From Viscum album (lineage: Eukaryota; Streptophyta; Magnoliopsida; Santalales; Viscaceae), in assembly GCA_963277665.1 (NCBI GenBank), contig OY728157.1, positions 369,100,067 to 369,164,066 of the forward strand: DNA of 64,000 nt, written 5' to 3'. The notes below the pieces were generated by a model. That model was not told where the DNA came from and did not search any database. It saw only the letters and a list, made by a program, of their open reading frames with translations. Numbering within the stretch: the stretch's first letter is position 1; each line of letters begins with the position of its first letter. Positions 34,180-46,315 of this stretch are shown piece by piece. A program made the translations under genes and the position numbers.

Positions 34180-36123
34180 TTTTCCCCACGGCACCCACTG
34201 AGGTCCCTTAGGTCACATCATGTCATGAAAATGTTACACGGGATCCTCAATCTAAATCTCAACTCTCATATCAACCCCCATTACTCAGAGGTCATAAAAA
34301 TCCTTGATATCCATTTAATCAAAAAATATACTCATTGGACTCAAAAGTATTCTCATATAGGTGTCACATATGGGAGGTGGACTCAACCCCCTTCCCTTTC
34401 CAATTCTCCCTATTTCGGTCCTTAGACACCTAACCTTTCCATAATCTAACCCGGGAATACCCACCTAGGTACTCACATCTCAATAGGGGAGGAACACTTT
34501 CCCCACACTCATCTTAACTAGAATAATAACCTTAATGCACATCACAAGTCAATCATGACCTACTTGGTCTAATCACTCCAAATAAATTACATCCATCAAC
34601 TTAAAGGTCACCAAATCACATAAACTAATGTCCACTATTCTTAAGTACACATTTTCATCCCTCTAGGGTTCTTATATCACATGAATCACATTTATACTAA
34701 TGGAATTGACCATCGGTAGATAAGGAACCAACAAGTGTCCAAGGGTTTATTATGGCCCTTGACACTTCATTTCATCCATAAGAAATAATTTTAAATAAAA
34801 ATGTTATTTAATTAAAAATGATAGTCACCCTCGGTGACTAGAATACATATCACATGTTTTAAAATGAAATGCATAAAATAAAAAGGAATGCTCATGGTAC
34901 CACCTACCTTAATCAATTCCATTTCCTTTTTAGCACATCCTGACTAATCATTCCTAAGTATGTATGTGTCCAACCAATTATCTCCAACCATAATGAAAAC
35001 TTTTATCACACCAAAACAATAAATTAATTAATTATAATCAATTTATAACAAATTAAACAATTTAAAATATATTATTCAATTTAATTATGTTAGGTTTAAA
35101 TGCCTAGTAAATCATAAGGGCTCCTCGTTGCACTAAAATAGTGACCAACTATTTGTGGAAGGTCTATTAAGTTTCCTCAGTTGCATTATTAGAAAAATAT
35201 TTAATAGAAAGAATAAAATTTATAGTAAATTTAATTTAAATTAAGTAAAAAACCCCATAATTAAATTTATTGGGAGAAATATATTTATAGAAACGATATA
35301 AAAATATCATATCAGGACATCCTATAGATACACTATTCAAAATCCCCATTATAAAGGGATAAATTTTCCATGATCTAGTGGAATCATCAATAAAATACCT
35401 AATTTATACAATTTAAATAAAAATATAAATAAAGAGGAAGAGGAATGGGGGATGTGAGGATCATACCTCAAATCACCATGAGAATCACCACAATATCCAC
35501 CCCAAACCATGAGGAAATGAAGGAGGAAGAGGGGGAGAGCCTGCTAATGATTGCATGTGGTTGAGGATTAGTAGGGAGGTTTTTTATTAAAACCGGTTTG
35601 GGGAAAAGTGTAAATTTATTCTTTTTTAAGATATTTAGAAAATCACATTTTAACCGAATGGTTTAGAAAACCGATCACTGACCATGTTGTTGGAACTATA
35701 TCAAATTTCTACCCCTTTAATGATTATTATTTTCCAAACAATGAAATAATTTTGAAAACCCCCTTTTCTAATGGACCATAGGTTTTTCATGGTTTCTCTA
35801 CAACTATGCACCAACTGTGCACCAATCCCCTGAGAAAATCCAAGCAAAATAGTTTACCTTCATGTTTTTTCGTAACCATACAGTTCTCATGTATAGTTCA
35901 AAAACCTTTGAATACTTCTTCTTTGTGAGATCAAACCTCTTGAGAGTATTCCAATTGCTCATTTACCTTTTTATCCTCAAACCACATAAATAATTACATT
36001 GGGAGACTCAAACTCTCCAAATTTAAATCTAATTATCAATTCTTAAAACAGTTCTATCTTCAAAAATTGAAAAAATAAAATATTGGTTGAATATATAACC
36101 CATAATGGAAACACGTTTTTACA
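34180..36123 (-). repeat. Old LTR-like sequence, copy B
   Basis: Uninterrupted relative of copy A (1-938 and 12908-13910), about 1.94 kb, with a donor-like GAGGTATGA on the minus strand (about 35463-35471). It ends TTTTTACA at 36123. The sequence before 34200 aligns poorly, so that end is uncertain. No primer site or polypurine tract borders it; probably a solo LTR. Minor open frames here are not supported. Confidence 0.5.
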
Positions 36124-36127
36124 CATA

Positions 36128-36430
36128 AGAAGAGGAATAATGTAACTTCCTAAACAAATCAATGGGTATATGTGACAATGATTGATAGGAAGATGCAGGA
36201 GAGGGTAAATCCAGATTCCCCTATAGAAAAACTCATCCTAATGAAAAACTATAAATAACTCAATTTTATAATTCTTTAAATCAATGGCTCATACAATCCA
36301 TTTGTAAATGTAAAGATGAGGTAATGGGAAGGGTCTACCAACTTGGGAAAGGCATTTCCTAATAGAAAATTATGATAAGTTACTCGGGGTAAAACAAGAA
36401 GCAAAACAACATTTATATCAAAAACATGTA
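36128..36430. repeat. About 300-bp repeat shared with 58108-58410
   Basis: Aligned phrases include CAATGGGTATATGTGACA against CAATGGGTACATGTCACA, AGATTCCCC, and GAAAAACTATAAAT in the same order and orientation. Likely parts of the two LTRs of an older minus-strand element into which copia E5 inserted. Confidence 0.5.
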
Positions 36431-37063
36431 GTGAATAACAAGGAAAAATAAAAAAATTAAATAACACCATCAAGTTGAATTTAATTTACAAAATCATAGT
36501 GAATAAAATTAAAAAATATATATACTGAAAATTATATTAATATACTTAAATAACTGATGTCTGAACACCACCTAACCTAAGACATTAATTTGGGAAAAAA
36601 TCAAACCTAAGAAATACTAAAATTATTATATTCTATCCTCTCTGTGAATCATGGTGACATACACCAACTAGAATTCAATGGAATATAATGATAACTACTA
36701 AAACATTCTTAGAATTTAAATATAAATCTAAGAAACAAAATTAAATGAACCCTTACCTTCACTTACCAAGATTCCTTCTACATACCTATAACCCAGCTAT
36801 ACTTATGCCATCATAGGTAAAAACAATTCTCATGTTTTTGAAATACACAGAAGAAACCAAACCAGTATACAATTCCGCACACACGAAAAAAACATGGAAT
36901 GAAAACACTATATAGTTTATACAAGCTAAAAACATTAAATAGTTCAAATTCAACCACTTATAGAAAAAATCAGTATGGAATGAAATCACACACAAAACTA
37001 GAACACCAAATTAAATTTGGATCTGAGCATTTAAAAACACCTAGACACTCACCTTGAATCCAC
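36431..37063. other. Unassigned AT-rich sequence left of E5
   Basis: No recognised gene or repeat. A minus-strand open frame at 36786-36995 has no family features. It is probably interior or LTR sequence of the older host element. Confidence 0.3.
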
Positions 37064-37068
37064 ATAAG
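37064..37068. repeat. Possible E5 target-site duplication, left
   Basis: ATAAG, against ATAAC at 56558-56562 (four of five). Confidence 0.4.
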
Positions 37069-38673
37069 ACCTAAAGGACCCTATAACACCCTGAGAGGGG
37101 AGGGGTGAATCAGGGAATCGAATTTTTCTTCAAAAGTGAAGGATATTGTTCCCTCATTGGTAAGAACCTATTAAATCTATACGATTAGAATGAGCATGAA
37201 ACAAATAATCACATTAAAAGAGTCAACACAATAATTTTACTTGGTTTACCACTAATGGATAGTCTAAAGAGAATGCTCCAACAGTGTTTTGGTCATACCT
37301 AAATCCACTAAAATTCACTATTTGTAGAGTAAAAAATTTTAGACACAGTCACTCTATACCAGACAAACCACCTTTACAATTTTTTATGGATAGCTTACTA
37401 TGTCCCTCAAGATCACTTCTGACAACTCTTCTAACTCACTACCTTGGGAGAGATCCACACACAGTTTATAGACTTATAGGTCCCTTAATTTTCATTAAAG
37501 CATACATCATCAACTGTATATAAATTATTTGTTGGATTCCCTCTTTTACTTATAGATAATATCCATTTTTTGTGCACTATTTTCTCTTGAACTATTCCTC
37601 CATGAATTGACCTTCATCCTCCATGAACAATGTTGCACCACATTGCGTGTGTACTTCAAAGATTTCCTATTCCTCTATAAACTGCCTCTGCTTCCAGGGA
37701 CATTCCTTCATTCTACATACCTCTTATCCTCTTTCGGACCAACTTCATCTATGGATTGTCCCTACTTTTTAGATTATTTCTCCTCCACAGACTACCTACA
37801 CTTCCACGGATGGTCTCTCCTTATGTGAACCACTACTTATTAGATAGACCAAATCATCTGACATGGAGCCTTCTTCTTTTGTGGGATATAGATTCCCAAA
37901 AAAATCTCTTTCATGAACTATCTTTGTGGACCACTTTTCTTTTCGCAGAATCCTCCTCATGAACTTCTTTTCCTTCATGGAGTTGTCTTCCCACAAACAA
38001 CTCTATACTTCACAGAATTCCTCCCTGATTTATAATCAAAAACTCTCTATATAATGAAGGTATTAGTTCTACTTATATAGAAAAAATGATCCGAAAATTT
38101 TTCTAATCGATTTTACATAAACATGTGATGTGGTACAGCCTTCACCGTGTACTACTCCTTCCACAAACTGTTCTCTCTATGTAGTTCATGTACTGCCAAT
38201 CTTCCTTTGTAGTGGCTAATCTCTTCTACAAATGGATCTCCAACTCTTAGCCAAAAATGATGCACCTCTAGCAAACTATTTTTCTCTTATGAACCATAAG
38301 GCTCTCACAAACCATCTCCCATATGTAGTCCACATATTGTGCTTTATGGTCCGCATAGCATCGCTATGCGGAAGTTATGACTTTGTTATTTTTCCACACT
38401 GTTCAGCATACCTTCTATGCAGTCTTTGAACTATCCTTCATGGTCCATGAATTGTGTAATCCTACACAAAAAATAATTCTTTTCAAAAAGGAAACTCTTA
38501 ATTTTGAGGAAAATTTTTTTTTCAAACAATTGGAAACTGCACGATGTTAAACACCTGCTTCAGCATGTATTGTAAGATCACTTGTATTGAAAACTCCTTG
38601 ATCAACCTATTGTGGATTGACAAAAACACAAACAGTACTATATTTCTTGTAAGGAAAAACCTTGGTTCTAAAA
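37069..38673 (-). repeat. E5 3' LTR
   Basis: Aligns with 54956-56557 from AACACCCTGAGAGGGGA near the left end to CCTTGGTTC near the right. It contains an array of short TGGACC/TGAACT-like phrases every 22-30 bases (about 37590-38010) and a perfect 9-bp hairpin, CCGCATAGC/GCTATGCGG, at 38351-38371. Open frames at 37284-37962 arise from this array. Confidence 0.8.
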
Positions 38674-38690
38674 ATCTCTCCCTTTGGGTT
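38674..38690 (-). other. E5 polypurine tract
   Basis: On the minus strand AAAGGGAGAGATT lies directly before the LTR start. It is plain purine apart from its edges. Confidence 0.65.
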
Positions 38691-39227
38691 TTTTGGTAAT
38701 CTATAGATAAATTTACTAAATCACTAGACACTATCAAGACATGATACACGAGAGACAAAACATCCAACACTCTATGTATATGTGAGAAATGACTGGTGTA
38801 GAAAACTAGATAAGCATGAATATAGTTCACATGTCTTTTAATGATTAAATATTTACATGATATACTCTAACTATTTCCTCATAAAATAAAAATCTCATAA
38901 TGTCACAGAAGCATTGAAAGGTTTTTCAAAAAACTTGCAACTACTATCTCTATCCTCCATTCTCCTACAACAAGTAAACAATAAATTTTTCATTCTTCTC
39001 CAAAATTGAACTATTTAATACCTTTGAATTTATCCAATGTAATCCATTGTAAATAATCCCAATGACCAGTATTTTTACATTGTAGAGCTCAAAACATTCA
39101 CCCTGTATCTTATCTCCCCCATAAACCTACATCACTTCCACAAACAAATTAAAACAATTAATATAAATGGGGAGAGGGGAACTCTCGTAACATCTTCATG
39201 CACTATAAGTTGGTTGAGCATCGAGAT
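38691..39227 (-). other. E5 3' untranslated region
   Basis: Between the RNase H end and the polypurine tract. No coding potential is recognised. A second purine run, ATGGGGGAGA on the minus strand, lies at 39113-39122; LTR homology does not reach it, so I do not treat it as the main tract. Confidence 0.5.
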
Positions 39228-40760
39228 TCAACCAATATTTCTCGAAAACATGTGATTAAAATGGATTGGTAGTATGTCAACCACTTGATCATCAGTTTTA
39301 ACAAGACTCATTTTAATCATGCAATGTTCAACATTTTCCTTGATAAAGTGATATCTAATTTCAATGTGTTTCATATGATAATGTTGAACATGATTCTTTA
39401 TAAGATCAATTGAACTCTTATCGTCATAGTGAATCACCATTGGCTATTTCACCTCATCACCAATATCAGCAAGTTACTTCTTCATACAAAATAGTTGAGT
39501 TCAACCCTTTTTAGTGGAGATATACTCAGCTTCAACAGTACTAAGAGAAGTGATTTCTTGTTTCTTACTCAACCATACCACACATTTGTATCTAATAAAG
39601 AATTATCCACCACATGTGGAATTTATATCCACCACATCTTCAGCCTAGTTAGAATCACAAAATGACGAAATTTCATTATTTCTTCTTGTTTCAAGGTATA
39701 ACCCATAATTGTGAGTACTTTGAATGTACCTCAAGATTTGTTTAACTACTGCTATATGTTCTCCCATTAGATTACTTTGAAAGTGGGCCACTAATCATGT
39801 TGAAAATACAATATATAGTCATGTTGTAGATAAATACATTAAGCTTCTAATGATTCTCTTATACATGGTGGGATTTATAGAAGTCTCATTCTCATTATTT
39901 TCATGTTTAGTTCCAACCACAATCAGAGTGGACATTGGTTTGGAGTCATTAATATTGAATTTATTTGGAAACTCTCTTACATAATTTTCTTGATATATAA
40001 AAGTGTATTCCTTACTCTAAATTACTTGAATCCCTATGAAGTATGCGAGTTCACCATTCATAGAAATTTAAAATTATCATTTTATGTGATTTGAAATTTT
40101 ATCCACTAATCCCTATATTATTCAACCAAATATAATATCATCTACATACACCAGTACCATGAACTGATATTTCTAATAATTCTTCACATAGAGATTGTGA
40201 TCCACTCCTCCTCATTTCAATTCAAGAATCCATAGATAAGAATTCAGTTAGGAATACGATTCTCGTGGTTCTTGTTTCAAACCAAAGAGAGCCTTCTTTA
40301 ATATGAAAAACTTCATTTCATCATTACCAAGAAGAAAACCCACTAGTTTTTCAATGTAGACTTATTCTTTAAGAATAAAATTTTAGAAATATATTTTCAA
40401 ATCTATTTGATACACTTTTAATCCTCATGGAATTTCCATGGAAAGAAAAAGTCTGATTGATTCTAGTATAGCCATCAGAGAAAATGTTTCTTCAACATCA
40501 ACACCTTCAATCTATGAATAGGATTTATAGACCAATCATGCCTTATTTATGATCACATTTCCAGGCTTGTAAAATTTAATTTTAAAAATACACTTCATAC
40601 TATTCACATTGTGATTTTTTGTTCTCGTAACTAGATTCCATGTTTGGTTCATATCAATTTGATCCAAATATTCATTCCTAGATTTAACCCATGATTCATC
40701 CATTGCAGCTTCTTCAAATTATGATGGTTCTACAAGTGATAGAAAGTCATATTGTGCATT
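39228..40760 (-). pseudogene. pol: E5 reverse transcriptase and RNase H, broken
   Basis: Reading down the minus strand: NEYLDQI and TWNLV (about 40690), a stretch including GVDVEETFSLMA (about 40490), KALFGLKQEPR (about 40290), LVYVDDIIFG (Asp pair at about 40137-40142, intact), MYKRIIRSLMYL (about 39860), EAEYIST (about 39530), IHYDDKSSID (about 39430) and KHIEIRYHFIKE (about 39365). These are the standard copia motifs, including the conserved RNase H phrase. Stops lie between most of them; the final 70 residues (39228-39440) are open. Confidence 0.85.
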
Positions 40761-42005
40761 GTTCCTCACTATCCTTATATGTATTGGTGATTTCCAATCC
40801 CTAATGATGTTGGATTGATCAATTTCCACACTTGAATTTCTCATGTGAGGTTTAGAAGAGTTTTCTTCAACTGTGGTTTCCTCTTCCAATTCTTCTTCTA
40901 AATCAACATCATGTTGTGACCTTTGAATTTTTTCACTACATCCTCTGTATCTTCATTTGAATCTATTTTATTTCCACTGTCTTCTACATCTTCAATTGCA
41001 TTAATATAAGATCCCCTCAAGATTTTTATGGTCTTATCGTAGATGATATTGACATCACTACTTTCCAAAATTCTTCTAATATGATTATTGAATCATTTTT
41101 AGGATTTACTACTCTTTGAATATCCAAGTAATATTCTTTTATCTGCAGCATCACCATAATTACCGTGATTTCCTTCTTTGTTTCGAATGAAAATTTTACA
41201 TCTGAAAACAGAGAAATTCTTCAAATAGGGATTACTTCCATGCCACAACTCATATGGTGTCTTGGTTTCTATCATATAAATCCCTATTCAATTTTCAGTA
41301 TACAATGTATCTTGAAAAACATTATTTCTAGTACTAGAGAGGGATACGACTCTCAATTATAATATTTATAGCCATATTGTTCACCTGTCAACTCCCATTC
41401 TCAATAACTCCATTTTGATATGGGGTTCTCACAACATACACCTCATGTTGTATTCCATGTTTCTATAGGTAATTTTCAAGCTCAATGGAAGTGTATTCCC
41501 CTCTATTGTCAGACTTTAGAACATTGATTCTTTATCCAGTATCATACTTAGTTATTCGGTGATATATCTTCATGAAATCAAGTACTTGTCGTTTCCTATT
41601 TATAATGATCACAAAATCCATTATACTATAATAATCAATGAAAAGGACAATGTATATTTATCCACACGTTCCATAAACATTTATTGGACCACATATATCT
41701 TTATTGATTAGATTTATAAGATTTGATTCCCTTTTCTTCCTTTGAAGATATGAACTGCATACCAACTTCCCTCGAATGCATGAATCACAAGTCCTTTCCC
41801 TTTAACATTATAGATTGAGGATATCCATGACTATATTCACCTTAGATATATTTTCGATGTATTTTTGACTAATGTGACTCAATATATGGTTCCACAAGTT
41901 GTTTTCATCTTCAATTAATATGTAGAAAATGTTATCTTTAATATCAAACTGATGTAAGTTGCCTTCTAATATGCATCCTTTCATAAGAAAAATCCATATC
42001 ATTCC
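40761..42005 (-). pseudogene. pol: E5 integrase, broken
   Basis: The gag-pre-integrase segment (41808-42002) reads NNLWNHILSHISQKYIEN, matching the usual LWHxRLGH-type zinc region with the first His kept and a later one still present. The core shows LKSDNRGEYTS (about 41510) and, after HGIQHEVYVVRTPYQNGVIEN (written in part), the catalytic Glu (about 41405). The first catalytic Asp lies upstream in a poorly readable stretch. An acidic linker (40761-40990) leads into the reverse transcriptase. Confidence 0.8.
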
Positions 42006-42300
42006 TCAAATAGTGCTCTCAGTTTGATTGAAACTCACCATCGGTCCTGAATCATATATTTGACTCACACTCAAGAGATTATTATGCGAACCATCTTCAT
42101 AGAGAACTTCAAATTTTGTCACCTCTCCATTATCCAGTTCAGTACTTCCACTGACTTTGATCTTCAAAGCACTGTCATTACCAAACCTTATTGTTCCATC
42201 AACCTTTTTCATAACATTCTTTAATAAATATTCATTTCGCATCATATGGTATGTGAATATTCTACCAAGAATTCAAGTGTTTCTACTCTTTGTAGCTTTT
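42006..42300 (-). pseudogene. E5 aspartic protease, broken
   Basis: An open frame of 79 residues (42006-42245) reads VDGTIRFGNDSALKIKV and NNLLSVSQIYDSG, typical of the strands after the copia protease active site. The active-site phrase, normally LDSGCSRHMT, is decayed to LGRIFTYHM at about 42245-42280, so the catalytic Asp is lost. Confidence 0.75.
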
Positions 42301-43511
42301 AGGGATACTTCTGCGTGGTTGGATTTTTGAATTTTCTTCTTTTAATTTTATGAAATATTATATTTAGTGAAGGATAAATATGGAATTTTAAATCTCTTTT
42401 CCATTTGAATAGGTTTATCATACTCATACTCTTCATATAGAGGATAAAACCTAGTTTTAACAGAAACATCATTTGGTTGATCAGTATTGGATTGTCTCTA
42501 AGTTCTAGATGTATTTTTCATGAATTTCCTTTGCTTAAAATAAATAGATTTATGGCCAAATATATAACATTGAAAACAATATCCATTGAAATTATTTCTT
42601 CTATAAAAAGTATATATGAATTCATTCTACTTTTTTGACTTCCTATTGCTTCCCCATTCAAATATCTTTTTTACTATTCACATTATTACATTGTATGACC
42701 CAGATAACCACAAAATTGAAATTTTATAAGAGGAATTTTTTCCTCACTTCAGTTATCCATTCAATTTTATTTGAGTATCTATTTGTTCGGACTTCAATTG
42801 AATTTTCAATATGTTCATCTTTTGATTTCCCTTTTCTTATTTTTAGCTTGTTTACAGCATTTGATGTTTCAGCATTAAAACCAATTCTACTATTTCCCAT
42901 GCATGTGGATATTTCATCATAAAATATATTTTATACTCCATTAGAACCTCATTTATCTCTCTCTAGAAACTTAGCATATGAGAAACTTTTTAATTTTATT
43001 TTCTTCTTGGATTCTTTTGAATTTGATTCACTTTCATGTTTTCTCCTAATAGTAACAACATCTTCTTTAAGACTATCAATATTCTTGGGTTTATCCTCTA
43101 GTCTAGTTGTAAATTCATTGATGATCATTCCATATTATTCAATTTTTCTCTTTAGTTACACTAAATCATCTTTCCTTTCAAAGTTTGTTAACTATTATTT
43201 CACAACTTCTTCTAGTCATTAAATTTCAACTTCTATATGATCAATATATTATGATGATTCTTCCATAACATCTCTCAAATTTTTTCATATGTTACATTGA
43301 TTCTCAAGATTACAACGACCATCCTTAGGTTGCAACTTGAGATCAGCATCAGCAATCAACTGGTCATAACTAGTTCTATCATTTGATGGTTTTTACTCTT
43401 CAATAGTATTCATCAAATATTCTTTAGTTCCAGATTTAAACTTTGGTTCTTCCTCCACAAAGAAATACTTATCATAATATTCATCTTCACAAAAAAACTC
43501 TTTCTTTGTAG
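42301..43511 (-). pseudogene. gag: E5 gag, 3' part
   Basis: Continues the gag reading after the E4 insertion: EDEYYDKYF and EEPKFKSG (about 43440-43500), DQLIADADLKLQ (about 43340), a coiled-coil-like lysine/glutamate-rich part with LKEDVVTIRRKHESES (about 43050) and later sequence to the protease. Stops are frequent. Confidence 0.65.
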
Positions 43512-43516
43512 TTTAT
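43512..43516. repeat. Target-site duplication of E4, left
   Basis: TTTAT, identical to 53997-54001. Confidence 0.85.
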
Positions 43517-46267
43517 TATGACATCTCACCTTTTTATAACATAAAATTTCATTATATTACACAAAATTGAGGATCTTTAAGGTTTAGTGTCTTGGAAACC
43601 AGGAACATAATACATGAAAACAACATAAAACATTCTTCTTAAACACTTTAAAGGATTCTCCTTAAGTTAATCCTAGGTTCATTAATACATCTCATAACTT
43701 GGGGACATACATCAAAAGAAAGGGTGAGCAGAAGCCCAGTAAGGGAAACAAGAGAATCATTTAACATGTGAACTTTAGATACATCAACTATGTCATGAAA
43801 AAGAACTTTAAGGCATGAGAAAGAAATCATGTGGCATATAATAATAAAAATAACATTTTTAATAACTTTAAGATGTGGCTACATAATTTAACATAGACAA
43901 TCATGAACATATCACCAAGGTCCATCCCCAAGGTGTCATTTGAAAATTACCAAGGTTATTCGCCAAGATATCGTGAAAATTGTAATCTCTAGTGGTTACA
44001 TCATTACCCAATGCATTGGAGCGCTATCAGGGCGCACCCTTAAATTTGCCTTTATTATCATGTGACCCACATATATCATCATCAAACATTTCATAAATAA
44101 CCCATATAGCATAAAATAAATGGGTTTCATTTCATAATCATAACATTTTAAAAAAACTGCTTTAAAGACATGATCTTTACGTCACTTTAAACCCGCGGAA
44201 GGGGAGAGCGGGTATCATGTATGTAAATCCCAGAAATTTAAATAGAAAATTTTGATATATATTTGAATACCCCTGTAGAAATAAGATCTTTGAGTATTTA
44301 CTTTATATCATAAAATAATTTTGAGAAAAGAGAGAGGCATTTTGAGACCAAAATTCTACAGCATAACGGTTATGTTTCGGGTTTTTAGAAAACATTGAAA
44401 AGAGACGGGACATGGATAAAACATTCATAAATGACCCATAAAACAGTAGAGGGACAGAATAATAAAGATATATGAACATGTTAATGAAATTTTAAGGACA
44501 TACCATTTGAAATGAAAAACATGGAAGGAAGACAAAAATTAGATTTCTCTTATGAAAGTTCGGAAGCCTAACGGCGTTACTAAAACTTCAACAAAAATGA
44601 TTTGAAAAGTTAAAATAGGGTCTCTCATAATGTAAAAATAAGAGTTCAGTATGATAGATATAGAGATCATACCCCAACATAATTAAAAAGGAACTTGAAA
44701 AATTTGACATGAAAGTAGAACTTTGAAAAGAATGAGAAGGGTGAAAGAATCCCCTTAAAAATTCGGCAGCCTAACGGTGCCACTTAAACATTCTTAAAAC
44801 GAATTGATGATAGAAAGATGGGGTATATCATCATATGAACATGAAAATGGAAGTAATATGAATATATAAGAAAATACTCCAACATAATAACAAGTAGTAT
44901 AAAAGAAATGACATAAAAGAGATTACTTGAAAAGGAAGAGAGAGGTCGGATCCCTTACCTTAAAACGTAACTCTTAAAACTCAAAGGATTGGACCTTAAG
45001 GGCTTGGGGGAACCTTGGGAGGACTCCTTGGGAGGTAAGGAGACCGGGACTTCGTTGAGGATAGTTTTTGAGTCGAATGGATGGGAGGAGGGCTTGGTAT
45101 TGATAGGGAAAGTGAGGGGACAAGGCATTATTGGCCAAGGGACACCTCATTGGTGGTTTTGGAAAACCATGGGCTTTCCCATGGTATTTGCCCATGGTAT
45201 TGGACACTTGGGGCCCCTCACACAATAATTCATCCATTTTAGTCTAACATCCCTTAAAATATCTCCTGACATCATCATGACACAGTTATGATGTCATTTA
45301 ACATACCAGAACCCTAAAACTGCATTTTTACTATTCACTGAAAAATTCATCTTTCTCAGAAAAAATCTCAAAAATTTACCATAACATAATATCGATGCTC
45401 TGAGTTCAAAAATAAATTCCATTTTATAAATATATTTTTCTAAATATTTTTAATTAAATTTTTAAATAAAAACACTATTCACCCGAAAAAACAAATACTT
45501 GATTAATAATTTATGAAACTGTTATTTAACCATTTTATTGAATCAAAATTACTTAATCAAGGTGTCTAAATTATATTAAAACGTTCTTTAAGTGAGATTA
45601 CTAATCCATTTGGTCACATTACTAATCCTAAGCGTGAAATCACTGTTCATAATTTACCATTCATCAACAATTAAGTTGATCTTATTAGACTCCAAATTCC
45701 TTACTGAACACTTTTCCAGAAGACCATTTTTTGAAAATCATTACACATCATTAATTATTTAAGGTTTACATAAATATTTTAAAATATCCCATTTTCAAAA
45801 ATTCATCAATAAAATACATCCTAAAATTATCCGGACATTTAAAATTTCACAAACATCACTAAAGGAAGAAATCTCAATTTATTCATCCCAAAGGATTACA
45901 CAAAGAAGCTACGGTCTCGTCACATAGCCCCTTATAACACCAGCATATGACCTAAGTGTAAGGTGTGTTATGGTGAGAGAATCTGAGGGAGGCTCAAATA
46001 ACATTTCCCTAGTAGTAATCTCTACTAACTTGAACTTCTATCGTAGGCGTTTTTGTTCAATCTTGACATGCTGGAGTTCGGCTTGGGCTTTGTCCAAAGC
46101 GAAGCCCAAAGATGCCACCTCTTTCCCAATCTCCGGTAAGTGGGATTCATAAGGTTCGAGTCTACTGGATGAAGCCATCAACTCCTCTTTCGGCATTAAC
46201 CATTAACATCTCTATTAAATCGTTAAGAGTAAGTTAATATACTATTTAAAAAATTTGGTTTGTTACA
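43517..46267 (-). repeat. E4 3' LTR
   Basis: Begins (minus strand) TGTAACAAACC next to the polypurine tract and ends GATGTCATA. It holds the U3 small ORF (45909-46196), a decayed TATA box near 45097-45107 (TATTGATAGG on the plus strand), a GC-richer R region (about 44985-45235), a donor-like AAGGTAAGGG (44952-44961) and three modules with the core CCGTTAGGCTGCCGAA or close variants at about 44369, 44584 and 44777. Confidence 0.9.
45909..46196 (-). pseudogene. U3-encoded small ORF, E4 3' LTR copy
   Basis: Ninety-six codons, same length and stop as the intact copy at 53638-53925. It begins MPKEELMASSSR and ends GVIRGYVTRP. There is one internal stop in the middle (RLR-stop-KFKLVE, near 46050). 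In the retroviral mRNA this copy would be the one downstream of pol. Function unknown. Confidence 0.55.
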
Positions 46268-46283
46268 TTCTTCCCCCATTAAG
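46268..46283 (-). other. E4 polypurine tract
   Basis: CTTAATGGGGGAAGAA on the minus strand, directly before the LTR start TGTAAC. Confidence 0.9.
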
Positions 46284-46315
46284 AAATTTCGTCCCTGAAA
46301 TTTTATACTTGAGGC

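Noticed and set aside
37284..37996. Several open frames in the E5 3' LTR
   Set aside because: They reflect pyrimidine-rich short repeats; the 5' LTR does not keep the same frames.
39113..39122. Purine run ATGGGGGAGA as the E5 polypurine tract
   Set aside because: LTR homology starts at 38673, next to another purine tract; this one lies 440 bases upstream and may at most be a secondary tract.
44974..45237. Overlapping open frames on both strands in a GC-richer patch of the E4 LTR
   Set aside because: The patch is the R/early U5 region; few stops are expected in GC-richer sequence. The 5' LTR has a matching minus-strand frame (52703-52963), but this follows from LTR identity and there is no independent relative.
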